DNA of 6,095 nucleotides from Bacillota bacterium (GTDB lineage Bacteria > Bacillota > Clostridia > Peptostreptococcales > Acidaminobacteraceae). The stretch spans positions 11,014 through 17,108 of the forward strand of contig JAUMXJ010000004.1 of NCBI GenBank assembly GCA_030529205.1. Reading direction: 5' to 3'. Both the position numbers and the translations under genes were made by a program. Position 1 is the stretch's first letter. Each line of letters begins with the position of its first letter. Below are positions 1-6,095 of this stretch, in pieces. Under the pieces are notes generated by a model that was not told the DNA's origin, searched no databases, and saw nothing but the letters and a program-made list of their open reading frames with translations.

Positions 1-2110
1 AAGTAGCCGGATTGGATCTCGGCGTCCTTCCGATCGGAGACTGATCGATTTCGATGATTTTGTCGATGTGCTCCAGCCCTTCGACACCTTTGCTTTTTCC
101 GGCACGCATTTTCGATCCGTTGATTCTGATCATCGCCTCCTTGTAGAGGATTTCATTGATCAATGTGGATTTTCCGGAGCCTGAGACCCCGGTCACGGCT
201 GTAAATACGCCGACCGGGATGGAAATATCGACGGATTTCAGATTGTTCTCGCTCGCACCGCGAATGGTGATACATCTGCCGTCTTCGGCAATCCGACGCT
301 TCTGCGGCACTTCGATTCTTCTCGCGCCGGACAGAAACTGACCGGTGACGGATCGCGTTTCCGCACAAACCTCATCCAGCGTCCCGGCGACCACAAGCTC
401 TCCTCCGAGTTCACCCGCGCCCGGTCCGAGATCGACGATGTAGTCCGCCTGCCGAATGGTATCCTCGTCGTGTTCGACGACAATCAGCGTATTTCCGATC
501 TCTGTGAGTTCTCTGAGCGCATCGATCAGCTTTTGATTGTCCTTTTGATGAAGCCCGATGCTGGGCTCATCCAGGATATACATCACACCCACAAGCTTCG
601 ATCCGATCTGGGTTGCAAGACGGATGCGCTGTGCCTCCCCGCCGGAAAGTGTCCCGGAAGAGCGGGCGAGCGTGAGGTACTCGAGGCCGACATTCTTCAA
701 AAAGGAAAGTCGCGCCAAAATCTCCCTGACTATCTGCTCGGTAATAAACTGCCTGGAATCGTCATAGTTCAAATTTTCAAAAAATGAAATCAATCTCAGA
801 ACGGACATGGTGGACACTTCGTAAATGTTCTTTCCTCCGACCGTCACAGCAAGCACTTCCGGTCTAAGTCTCGCACCGCGACAGGACGGGCACTCGTTCA
901 CGCTCATAAACCCTTCTATGTAGGTTCTCATCGCATCCGAATAGCTCTCCTTATACCTGCGTTCCAGATTGGGGATTAACCCCTCGAAGCTTCTGTCTAC
1001 TTCCCGGTAGCCGCTGAAACGACTGTCAAAGCTGAACTTGATTTTGACATCTCCCGTGCCGTGCATAATCATCTGTTTCGCTTTTTCGGGCAAATCCCGA
1101 TACGGTGTGTTTTGAGAGGCACCGCAATACTTCAAAATTCCGTTGATGATACTTCCGTAGTAAGTGTCGTCATTGTTTTTATTGAGAACGGTCAGTGCAC
1201 ACTCCGCGATGCTCTTGCTTTCGTCCGGCACGATCAACTTTTCATCGACATAGCTGTAGGCGCCCAATCCGTCGCAATCCGGGCAGGCACCATATGGGGC
1301 GTTGAATGAAAACATCCGCGGCTCCATCTCCGCGATTCCCTGACCGTGGTCCGTACACGCAAAACTCGTGTTGAACAGGGTCGTCTCACCCGAATCGAGC
1401 ACATGCACCATGACAAGCGAGTCCGTCAGCCTGAGTGCGGCCTCGACGGAACCGGCGATTCTGCCGCGCTCCTCTTTGTTTAAGACCACGCGGTCCACGA
1501 CGATTTCAATATTGTGTTTCTTGTTCTTGTCGAGTTCGGGAACATCCGATATCTCATACAGCTCTCCGTCCACGCGGCATCGGACGAATCCCTGTTTTCC
1601 GTAGTCCTGCAGTTGTTTGACATAGGTCCCCTTCCTGCCGCGAACCACAGGCGCCAGAATCTCCAGCTTCGACCCTTCGGCAAATTCCATAATCTGTTCT
1701 ACGATCTGATCCACCGACATCGGGGAAATTTCCACGCCGCAGACCGGACAGTGGGGAATCCCCGTCCTGGCAAAGAGCAATCTCAGATAGTCGTACACCT
1801 CGGTAACCGTCCCGACCGTAGAGCGCGGATTCCGCGCAGTGGTCTTCTGATCGATGGAAATCGCCGGGGAAAGCCCCTCAATGGACTCCACATCCGGCTT
1901 TTCCATCTGCCCCAAAAATTGACGCGCATACGATGTGAGACTCTCCACATAACGCCTCTGCCCCTCCGCATAGATGGTGTCAAAGGCGAGGGATGATTTT
2001 CCCGAACCGCTTAACCCTGTAAATACGACGAATTTATTGCGCGGAATGACGAGGTCGATTCCTTTCAAATTGTGTTCTCTTGCCCCTTTTATCTTCAAAA
2101 AATCCTTCAT
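1..2110 (-). CDS. uvrA: UvrABC excinuclease subunit A (UvrA), C-terminal end cut off by the window edge
   Basis: UvrA is the dimeric ABC-type ATPase that scans DNA for bulky lesions and loads UvrB in nucleotide excision repair in the cytoplasm. My translation gives 703 uninterrupted codons from ATG 2110-2108; family members are about 940 residues, so roughly 240 are missing. It starts MKDFLKIKGAREHNLKG. Visible parts: first Walker A GLSGSGKSS (Lys38), zinc-finger region with C252, H255, C276 and C279, ABC signature LSGGE (488-492), Walker B ILDEPS (Glu515) followed by IGLH, second Walker A GVSGSGKST (Lys647), and the conserved IDQSPIGRTPRSNPAT near the cut. The first zinc pair reads CTDH where many homologues have CxxC. 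It follows uvrB by 87 bp with no terminator or evident promoter, so it is probably co-transcribed. The ribosome binding site is weak: GTGGTG at 2122-2127, 11 nt before the start. Identity is certain; only the exact start is slightly open. Confidence 0.98.
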   Translation of the reverse strand, partial: MKDFLKIKGAREHNLKGIDLVIPRNKFVVFTGLSGSGKSSLAFDTIYAEGQRRYVESLTSYARQFLGQMEKPDVESIEGLSPAISIDQKTTARNPRSTVGTVTEVYDYLRLLFARTGIPHCPVCGVEISPMSVDQIVEQIMEFAEGSKLEILAPVVRGRKGTYVKQLQDYGKQGFVRCRVDGELYEISDVPELDKNKKHNIEIVVDRVVLNKEERGRIAGSVEAALRLTDSLVMVHVLDSGETTLFNTSFACTDHGQGIAEMEPRMFSFNAPYGACPDCDGLGAYSYVDEKLIVPDESKSIAECALTVLNKNNDDTYYGSIINGILKYCGASQNTPYRDLPEKAKQMIMHGTGDVKIKFSFDSRFSGYREVDRSFEGLIPNLERRYKESYSDAMRTYIEGFMSVNECPSCRGARLRPEVLAVTVGGKNIYEVSTMSVLRLISFFENLNYDDSRQFITEQIVREILARLSFLKNVGLEYLTLARSSGTLSGGEAQRIRLATQIGSKLVGVMYILDEPSIGLHQKDNQKLIDALRELTEIGNTLIVVEHDEDTIRQADYIVDLGPGAGELGGELVVAGTLDEVCAETRSVTGQFLSGARRIEVPQKRRIAEDGRCITIRGASENNLKSVDISIPVGVFTAVTGVSGSGKSTLINEILYKEAMIRINGSKMRAGKSKGVEGLEHIDKIIEIDQSPIGRTPRSNPAT

Positions 2111-2142
2111 TTGATTTCATTCACCACTTATTCTTTCAATCT

Positions 2143-2174
2143 GTTTGATTTTGATTCCGTTTAATTTTGATTCT
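2143..2174. repeat. 16-bp tandem duplication between uvrB and uvrA
   Basis: Two adjoining 16-bp units lie in the 87-bp gap: GTTTGATTTTGATTCC (2143-2158) and GTTTAATTTTGATTCT (2159-2174), differing at 2 of 16 positions. On the coding strand they are A-rich and non-hairpin-forming. The rest of the gap (2111-2197) shows no terminator, no LexA box and no convincing promoter. The repeat most likely arose by slippage; a regulatory role is not supported by anything visible. Confidence 0.8.
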
Positions 2175-2197
2175 TTCCGTATTTTCTCTTTTCTTCT

Positions 2198-4174
2198 CTA
2201 CTTTTTCTTTCCGCCGCCTCTGAGTTCGATCAGAATATCCCTGAGTTCGGCTGCTCTTTCAAACTGCAAATTTTTCGACGCCTCGTACATTTCTGCCTCT
2301 ATCTCTTCCATCATCTTGGCTTTTTCCTTCTTTCCGATCTTCTTCTTTCCGCCGTAGACGCTGAGACTTTCCGCAGCGACACTCGCCTCGATGACCTCGT
2401 GTATCGGCTTGACAATACCACGCGGAACGATTCCGTTCTCCTGATTGTATTTTTTCTGCACGGCGCGGCGTCGATCCGTCTCGCTGATCGCCTTGTGCAT
2501 CGAAGGTGTGACGGTGTCGGCGTACATAATGACCGAGCCGTTGACATGTCGCGCGGCGCGGCCGATGGTCTGCACCAATGAGGTCTCGGATCTCAAAAAC
2601 ACTTCTTTGTCCGCGTCCAGAATCGCCACCAATGAGACTTCCGGGATATCCAGCCCCTCTCTGAGCAGGTTGATTCCCACGAGGACATCGAATGTCCCGA
2701 GGCGAAGATCGCGTACAATCTGCATGCGCTCGATGGTCTTGATATCACTGTGCATGTATCGCACTTTCAGACCCATGTTCTCAAAATAGGCGGTCAAATC
2801 CTCCGCCATTTTCTTTGTCAAGGTCGTGACCAGGGTGCGCTCTCCTTTTTCAATCCGCTTCACAATCTCACCGTACAGATTGTCGATCTGCCCCTTGGTC
2901 GGGCGCACCGAAATCTCGGGGTCGATCAGACCGGTAGGGCGAATCAGCTGTTCCGCCGGAACACTCTGCTTCTCGTATTCATACGGGCCCGGGGTCGCGG
3001 AGACGAAGAGACGCGTCTTCACAAGTTCCTCGAACTCTTCAAAATTGAGCGGTCTGTTGTCCAACGCGGAAGGGAGGCGGAATCCGTAGTCAACCAAGTT
3101 CATTTTTCGGGTTCTATCCCCGCCGTACATGGCACGCACTTGAGGAAGCGTAACGTGGGATTCGTCCACAACCAACAGAAAATCGTCCGGAAAATAGTCG
3201 AGAAGCGTATACGGCCTGCTTCCGGGAGGGCGCCCCGCCAGGATGCGCGAATAATTCTCCACCCCGGAACAGGTGCCGATTTCGCGGAGCATTTCAATGT
3301 CGTACTTCGTCCTGCCCGCAATACGCTGCGCTTCAATCAGCTTATTTTCGTTGACAAAGTACGCCGTGCGCTCGGCGAGCTCGCGCTCGATCTCTATAAT
3401 CGCCTCTTCCAGCTTCTCCTTCGGCGTGACATAGTGAGATGCGGGATAAATGGTGACATGCTTGACAAAATTCAGCACCTCTCCCGTCAGAGTGTTGACT
3501 TCGGCAATGCGCTCGATTTCATCTCCGAAGAGTTCGATGCGGTACGCTTTGTCGTACTCGTATGCCGGTATAATCTCCAGCACATCGCCTCGTACGCGGA
3601 ACGTATTGCGCTTGAAATCCAAGTCGTTGCGACTGTACTGCATATCGACCAGACGCTCAATAATATCCCCTCTGTTCTTGGTATTGCCGATGCGAAGCGA
3701 AAGCGTCATATTCTTGTAGTCGATCGGGTTTCCCAGACCGTAAATGCAGGAGACGGAAGCGACGATAATGACATCCCTTCGCTCAAAGAGCGCGGAAGTC
3801 GCGGAGTGTCTGAGTTTATCGATTTCGTCATTGATGGAGGAATCCTTTTCGATATAGGTATCCGTTTGTGCCACATAGGCTTCAGGCTGATAATAGTCAT
3901 AGTACGATACGAAAAACTCGACGGCATTATGCGGAAAAAAGGACTTGAACTCCGACGCCAGCTGTGCCGCAAGAATCTTGTTGTGTGCAATGACCAGAGT
4001 CGGCCGTTGCAACTTTTCAATGACCTTCGCCACGGTAAAGGTCTTACCCGAACCGGTGGCACCGAGCAAAATATTGTTCTTCACGCCGTCGCGGATATCC
4101 TTCGCAAGCTTCTCTATCGCCTGCGGCTGATCCCCCATGGGCTGAAATTCTGAAACCACTTCAAACTGAGGCAT
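2198..4174 (-). CDS. uvrB: UvrABC excinuclease subunit B (UvrB)
   Basis: UvrB is the helicase-fold ATPase that receives the lesion from UvrA, verifies it, and recruits UvrC for the two incisions. The protein has 658 residues, normal for the family (about 660-675). It opens [20 protein letters not shown]. Visible parts: Walker A GATGSGKT (38-45), the tyrosine-rich beta-hairpin that clamps DNA (from [10 protein letters not shown] at 91-100 to about 125), the DEAD-type motif DESH (337-340), VSATPGPYE (391-399), helicase motif [11 protein letters not shown] (535-543), and a C-terminal UVR motif (about 617-652) that contacts UvrC/UvrA, ending in a GGGKKK tail. ATG 4174-4172 fits the family N-terminus. 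Its best ribosome binding site, GGGAGA (4187-4192), sits 12 nt upstream, which is longer than usual. Transcription should start near 4304 from a promoter with a LexA box, leaving a leader of about 130 nt. It is the first gene of the uvrB-uvrA unit. All motifs are intact. Confidence 0.99.
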   Translation of the reverse strand: MPQFEVVSEFQPMGDQPQAIEKLAKDIRDGVKNNILLGATGSGKTFTVAKVIEKLQRPTLVIAHNKILAAQLASEFKSFFPHNAVEFFVSYYDYYQPEAYVAQTDTYIEKDSSINDEIDKLRHSATSALFERRDVIIVASVSCIYGLGNPIDYKNMTLSLRIGNTKNRGDIIERLVDMQYSRNDLDFKRNTFRVRGDVLEIIPAYEYDKAYRIELFGDEIERIAEVNTLTGEVLNFVKHVTIYPASHYVTPKEKLEEAIIEIERELAERTAYFVNENKLIEAQRIAGRTKYDIEMLREIGTCSGVENYSRILAGRPPGSRPYTLLDYFPDDFLLVVDESHVTLPQVRAMYGGDRTRKMNLVDYGFRLPSALDNRPLNFEEFEELVKTRLFVSATPGPYEYEKQSVPAEQLIRPTGLIDPEISVRPTKGQIDNLYGEIVKRIEKGERTLVTTLTKKMAEDLTAYFENMGLKVRYMHSDIKTIERMQIVRDLRLGTFDVLVGINLLREGLDIPEVSLVAILDADKEVFLRSETSLVQTIGRAARHVNGSVIMYADTVTPSMHKAISETDRRRAVQKKYNQENGIVPRGIVKPIHEVIEASVAAESLSVYGGKKKIGKKEKAKMMEEIEAEMYEASKNLQFERAAELRDILIELRGGGKKK

Positions 4175-4215
4175 TATTATCTATTATCTCCCGTACCCGA
4201 TCATTTTTGCATGTT

Positions 4216-4281
4216 CCGTTCGGAGTACTCCGTTCGGCTCATTCCTTCACGGAAAAGCGACATGAAAACCCGAAGCCGAAC
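4216..4281 (-). promoter_or_regulatory. Structured 5' leader of uvrB with inverted and direct repeats
   Basis: In the predicted uvrB leader RNA, GTTCGGCT (complement of 4274-4281) can pair with AGCCGAAC (complement of 4232-4239), an 8-bp stem closing a 34-nt loop. Inside it, TTCC and GGAA can form a small inner stem. Just downstream is the 12-bp palindrome CGGAGTACTCCG (4221-4232), flanked by two copies of CCGTTCGG (plus-strand 4216-4223 and 4230-4237). The second copy offers the upstream GTTCGG an alternative 6-bp partner. These complementarities are seen directly. I recognise no riboswitch, T-box or leader-peptide family, and there is no T-tract, so it is not a terminator. Any effect on uvrB expression is inference. 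Confidence 0.45.
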
Positions 4282-4284
4282 CCC

Positions 4285-4310
4285 ACAAAAAGAACATTTG
4301 TTCTTTTTGT
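4285..4310. promoter_or_regulatory. LexA operator (SOS box) of uvrB-uvrA
   Basis: The core GAACATTTGTTC (4292-4303) matches the Gram-positive LexA box GAAC-N4-GTTC, known from Bacillus and clostridial SOS genes. The symmetry extends well beyond the core: two perfect 12-nt arms (ACAAAAAGAACA and its complement TGTTCTTTTTGT) surround a central TT, 26 bp in all. The palindrome touches the -10 hexamer at 4311 and covers the predicted transcription start near 4304, so bound LexA would block initiation. uvrB and uvrA are classical SOS genes, which supports the call. No second copy is present in the window. Confidence 0.93.
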
Positions 4311-4339
4311 ATTCTATCATTTATTGATGAATAATTCAA
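4311..4339 (-). promoter_or_regulatory. Sigma-A type promoter of uvrB-uvrA with extended -10
   Basis: Read on the minus strand, the -35 hexamer is TTGAAT (4334-4339), the spacer is exactly 17 bp, and the -10 hexamer is TAGAAT (4311-4316) preceded by TGA, giving an extended -10 (TGnTAGAAT). The predicted start is about 4304, within the LexA palindrome. The promoter begins 13 bp beyond the T-tract of the preceding terminator, so uvrB-uvrA form their own unit. Position, spacing and operator placement agree. Confidence 0.88.
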
Positions 4340-4352
4340 CAAACCGACGAAC

Positions 4353-4380
4353 AAAAAAATATGGCTATAACAGCCATATT
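4353..4380 (-). terminator. Rho-independent terminator ending the ctp/60-aa membrane protein unit
   Basis: Minus-strand reading gives a perfect 9-bp stem (AATATGGCT and AGCCATATT, at 4372-4380 and 4358-4366) with a 5-nt loop, GTTAT. The A-T pairs at the stem base lead into a run of seven T (4353-4359). The upstream arm and loop are also the last codons of the 60-aa gene (Ile-Trp-Leu-Leu-stop), so the stop codon lies inside the hairpin. The plus-strand reading has no T-tract, so it acts only on minus-strand transcripts. The stem is short and A+T-rich at its base, hence perhaps not fully efficient. Confidence 0.82.
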
Positions 4381-4547
4381 GTAAGCAACACGAGTGTTGA
4401 AATCACTATAAAAAATACAGTCAGAATCGGCACGATCATGTACTTCGGACTGCCCTTGGCTCTGTTCGTCCCGATCTTTGCCAACTCCTCCGACATACTT
4501 GCCATGTCGGAGGAAATCTTCCCTATTTTATCTTTGTAGTCTTTCAT
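4365..4547 (-). CDS. Small tail-anchored membrane protein (60 aa), function unknown
   Basis: I do not recognise a family. The start ATG (4547-4545) overlaps the protease stop codon as TAATG, with GAGG at 4553-4556 placed 5 nt upstream, so translation is probably coupled to the protease. Residues 1-35 are hydrophilic with a regular hydrophobic 3-4 spacing (I8, I11, M15, M18, L22, I25) typical of a short two- to three-heptad coiled coil. Basic residues K27... R29, K31 and K35 precede a single hydrophobic helix (about 37-60) that runs to the very end, IWLL. This predicts a cytoplasmic N-terminus and a C-terminal membrane anchor with almost no outside tail. The overlap, ribosome site, coherent protein architecture and following terminator argue it is a real gene. 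It may be a partner or scaffold for the protease, or an unrelated small membrane protein; neither is shown by the sequence. Confidence 0.82.
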   Translation of the reverse strand: MKDYKDKIGKISSDMASMSEELAKIGTNRAKGSPKYMIVPILTVFFIVISTLVLLTIWLL

Positions 4548-5845
4548 TAGCGCCTCATTTGTTTTTTGAGTATCTCCAATGCTTTTTGCAGCTGATTGTC
4601 CTGTGCATGAGTAGGATTCTTGGTATTCTTGAATTCTTCGGACAATTCTTCCACGAAATCCGGAGTGATTCCGATACCGTGAATGTTGGTTCCCGAAGGA
4701 GTAAAGTATTCGGAAGTGGTGAGCTTGATTCCGTCGGTTCGATCGAACGGCAGGAATGTCTGCACAATTCCCTTACCGAAGGACTTGGTTCCCACGAGCA
4801 ATGCACGATTGTTGTCTTTGAGCGCGCCCGCCACGATTTCCGAAGCGGAAGCCGAACCGCCGTTGATCAGCACGACGATGTCTCCGGGATAATAGTCCGC
4901 ATCGGATTTAAAGACCTCATTGGTAGAAGGAGCTCTGCCCTTCGTCGACAAAATGGTGCCGGATGGAAGCAGCATATCGCAAATTTTCAAGCACTGATCC
5001 AGACTTCCGCCCGGATTGTCTCTCAAGTCGAAGACGATTCCCTTTGCACCCTGTGAGACCAATTTGCTGAGATTATCCTTAAACTCCCGATATGCGTGGT
5101 TGTCGAACTGCGTCAATCTGAGATAGCCGATTCCGTCTTCGAGCATCTCGGATTTTACAACTTTGACGACAATCATGGCGCGGGTAATGGTGACATCGAA
5201 GGTTTCCTTGGTCGACGGGCGGTAAATGGTGATGGTGACATTCGTGCCCACTTCTCCGCGAATATGCTTGATCGCTTCATCCATCTGTTTGTCCGTATAC
5301 TCCACTCCGTTCACCGCTTTGATGATATCCGCCGACTTGATTCCCGCATTGTAGGCAGGAGTGTCCTCAATCGGAGACACCACTTCGATCCCCATTTCCG
5401 GATTCGGAGCGACATAGACACCGATTCCCGGGAACTCACCCGAAATGGATTCCGTAAAAGATGTGTACTCTTTTTCGTTCATGTAGACGGAGTACGGATC
5501 GCCGAGAATGTTGAACACTCCCTTCTTCGCGCCTTCCACCAACAAATCCGGGCTGACCTCTTTGTAATAGTTATCCAATATATAGTCCTGCAACTCTTCA
5601 AGCGCTGCATACTTCTCTTCCAATGCTTTGAGCTTATCGTACTCCGACTGTCTGATGACGACATCGTTCGTCTTTCCGGAAGTTGTGGTCGTCTCTGCAG
5701 TCGTGGAGATTGACGCCGCATCCGATGGAGAGACGGACGGAGACACAGGAGCCGACTCCGACATCATCCGTGTGACAAACAATGTCGAAACCACAGTCAA
5801 TACAATCAAAATAACGCTCAATATCACTACACTACTTTTTTTCAT
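4547..5845 (-). CDS. Membrane-anchored S41 carboxy-terminal processing peptidase with PDZ domain (CtpA/CtpB type)
   Basis: This is a serine protease of the C-terminal processing family, predicted to act outside the membrane on membrane or secreted proteins with exposed C-termini. Using MKKSSVVIL as start gives 432 residues: an N-terminal signal-anchor helix (about 5-27), a Ser/Thr/Pro-rich linker (30-60), a charged helical segment (65-110), a PDZ domain (about 135-215, beginning EFPGIGVYV), and the S41 core (about 235-400). By alignment with E. coli Prc S430/K455/Q459, the catalytic residues are Ser333 in GSASASE, Lys358 in SFGKG and Gln362 in GIVQ. DLRDNPGG (273-280) is the usual S41 signature. 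After residue 400 there is only a short charged helix; the peptidoglycan-binding domain of some Firmicutes homologues is absent. It has its own promoter at 5890-5918 without a LexA box and leads a two-gene unit with the 60-aa protein. Family is certain; CtpA versus CtpB is not decided. Confidence 0.96.
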   Translation of the reverse strand: MKKSSVVILSVILIVLTVVSTLFVTRMMSESAPVSPSVSPSDAASISTTAETTTTSGKTNDVVIRQSEYDKLKALEEKYAALEELQDYILDNYYKEVSPDLLVEGAKKGVFNILGDPYSVYMNEKEYTSFTESISGEFPGIGVYVAPNPEMGIEVVSPIEDTPAYNAGIKSADIIKAVNGVEYTDKQMDEAIKHIRGEVGTNVTITIYRPSTKETFDVTITRAMIVVKVVKSEMLEDGIGYLRLTQFDNHAYREFKDNLSKLVSQGAKGIVFDLRDNPGGSLDQCLKICDMLLPSGTILSTKGRAPSTNEVFKSDADYYPGDIVVLINGGSASASEIVAGALKDNNRALLVGTKSFGKGIVQTFLPFDRTDGIKLTTSEYFTPSGTNIHGIGITPDFVEELSEEFKNTKNPTHAQDNQLQKALEILKKQMRR

Positions 5846-5848
5846 AAG

Positions 5849-5857
5849 CACCTCTTT
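5849..5857 (-). promoter_or_regulatory. Ribosome binding site that fixes the start of the S41 protease
   Basis: AAAGAGGTG on the minus strand ends 3 nt before ATG 5845-5843. It supports the MKKSS start over an in-frame GTG at 5881, which lacks a comparable site, lies within about 2 nt of the predicted transcription start, and would put charged residues (RRQDWAKE) ahead of the signal-anchor. Confidence 0.85.
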
Positions 5858-5889
5858 CGCCCAGTCCTGCCGACGGGACACTACCGATA

Positions 5890-5918
5890 ATTATACCTTT
5901 TGTAAAAACGCATTTCAA
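5890..5918 (-). promoter_or_regulatory. Sigma-A type promoter of the S41 protease unit
   Basis: On the minus strand, -35 TTGAAA (5913-5918) and a perfect -10 TATAAT (5890-5895) are separated by exactly 17 bp. The predicted start is about 5883, giving a leader near 38 nt before the ATG. The leader contains a small inverted repeat (GTCC and GGAC, within 5864-5879), too weak to call a regulator. No LexA box or other operator is visible, so expression is probably constitutive. The stretch 5919-5983 upstream shows nothing further. Confidence 0.9.
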
Positions 5919-5983
5919 GAAAACCGCCGGACAATTTCGCTCCCCGTTCTTAGAATCGAATTAACCGATCCGCAATCACAAAC

Positions 5984-6026
5984 AAAAATCCGAACCCCGT
6001 CTTCCACATGAAAACCGATTCGGATT
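5984..6026 (-). terminator. Rho-independent terminator after tRNA-Leu
   Basis: Beginning 8 nt after the encoded CCA, the minus strand forms a long hairpin. The outer stem is AATCCGAATC paired with GGTTCGGATT (10 bp, one G-U). After a small internal loop comes an inner stem GTTTTC/GAAGAC (one G-U) with loop ATGTG. A T-run (complement of 5984-5988, continuing TTTG) follows. This separates the tRNA transcript from the protease gene, which has its own promoter downstream. Confidence 0.8.
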
Positions 6027-6033
6027 CTACTTC

Positions 6034-6095
6034 TGGTGCGCGTGGAGGGACTTGAACCCCCATGCCTCGCGGCGCTAGATCCTAAGTCTAGTGCG
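6034..6095 (-). tRNA. tRNA-Leu (anticodon UAG), 5' part beyond the window edge
   Basis: The minus strand shows the 3' two thirds of a class II tRNA. The anticodon stem is CTAGA/TCTAG around the 7-nt loop CTTAGGA, giving anticodon TAG (UAG), which reads CUA and by wobble other CUN leucine codons. A long variable arm (GCC-GCGA-GGC) follows, as expected of tRNA-Leu. The T-arm is GGGGG/CCCTC around TTCAAGT, the 3' acceptor strand is CACGCGC, the discriminator base is A, and CCA is encoded (complement of 6034-6036). The 5' acceptor strand and most of the D-arm lie outside the window. The long variable arm, discriminator A and anticodon agree on leucine. Confidence 0.94.

Noticed and set aside
1514..1996. 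A 160-codon plus-strand open frame opposite uvrA
   Set aside because: It is antisense to the continuous uvrA frame with no start signals or family features.
2111..2197. A possible separate promoter for uvrA (TTGAAA-like sequence in the gap)
   Set aside because: No -10 hexamer lies at acceptable spacing before the start codon, and there is no LexA box, so co-transcription with uvrB is the simpler reading.
2750..4153. A 467-codon open frame on the plus strand opposite uvrB
   Set aside because: It lies entirely antisense to a fully conserved uvrB, has no ribosome site or promoter that I can see, and its protein is rich in Arg/His/Val with no recognisable domain. It is a frame shadow of uvrB codon usage.
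4478..5056. A 192-codon plus-strand open frame spanning the protease/small-gene junction
   Set aside because: It overlaps two supported minus-strand genes on the opposite strand and has no plus-strand promoter or recognisable motif.
5096..5713. A 205-codon plus-strand open frame opposite the S41 protease
   Set aside because: It is antisense to an intact protease with all catalytic motifs; the translation is low-complexity in Arg, Asp, Phe and Ile, as expected of a reverse-complement shadow.
5864..5879. A small inverted repeat (GTCC...GGAC) in the protease leader
   Set aside because: Only 4 bp of stem with an 8-nt loop; this is expected by chance and matches no known RNA element.
5846..5881. 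An in-frame GTG at 5881 that would add 12 residues to the S41 protease
   Set aside because: It lies almost at the predicted transcription start, lacks a ribosome site, and would spoil the short basic N-terminus of the signal-anchor. The AAAGAGGTG-ATG pair downstream is far better.
6034..6095. The tRNA-Leu 3' end as an integration site for a mobile element
   Set aside because: No integrase gene, no repeated copy of the tRNA 3' end elsewhere in the window, and the downstream region is a terminator followed by a housekeeping-type gene.

Overview
The window looks like a chromosomal segment of a Gram-positive bacterium of the Clostridia/Firmicutes type. This is inferred from the gene order (S41 processing protease, then uvrB, then uvrA), a LexA operator of the Gram-positive GAAC-N4-GTTC type, sigma-A style promoters with exact 17-bp spacers, and a tRNA gene with an encoded CCA end. 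I cannot name a genus. No mobile element, CRISPR array or foreign-looking segment is visible. Every gene lies on the minus strand, so the transcriptional order runs from high to low coordinates.

Layout in transcription order: (1) the 3' part of a tRNA-Leu(UAG) gene at the right edge (6034-6095), followed by a rho-independent terminator (5984-6026); (2) a strong-looking promoter (5890-5918) driving a PDZ/S41 carboxy-terminal processing protease (4547-5845); (3) a 60-residue single-pass membrane protein (4365-4547) whose start codon overlaps the protease stop codon as TAATG, ending in a terminator (4353-4380) whose upstream arm is made of the gene's own last codons; (4) an extended -10 promoter (4311-4339) directly abutting a 26-bp perfect-arm palindrome with a LexA-box core (4285-4310), then a leader of about 130 nt with inverted and direct repeats; (5) uvrB (2198-4174), complete; (6) an 87-bp gap holding a 16-bp tandem duplication; (7) uvrA (1-2110), 703 codons present, with the C-terminal end beyond the left edge.

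Functionally there are two units. uvrB-uvrA encode the damage-recognition and loading parts of nucleotide excision repair, and the operator predicts SOS induction through LexA. The upstream unit pairs an extracytoplasmic membrane-anchored protease with a tiny tail-anchored protein; its promoter shows no LexA box. CtpA of Bacillus subtilis is known to help clear the SOS division inhibitor YneA, so the protease next to an SOS repair operon may be more than chance, but that link is inference. The main genes are ordinary and well conserved. The least explained items are the 60-aa protein, the terminator built into its coding end, and the structured uvrB leader. No stretch longer than 300 bases lacks a gene.
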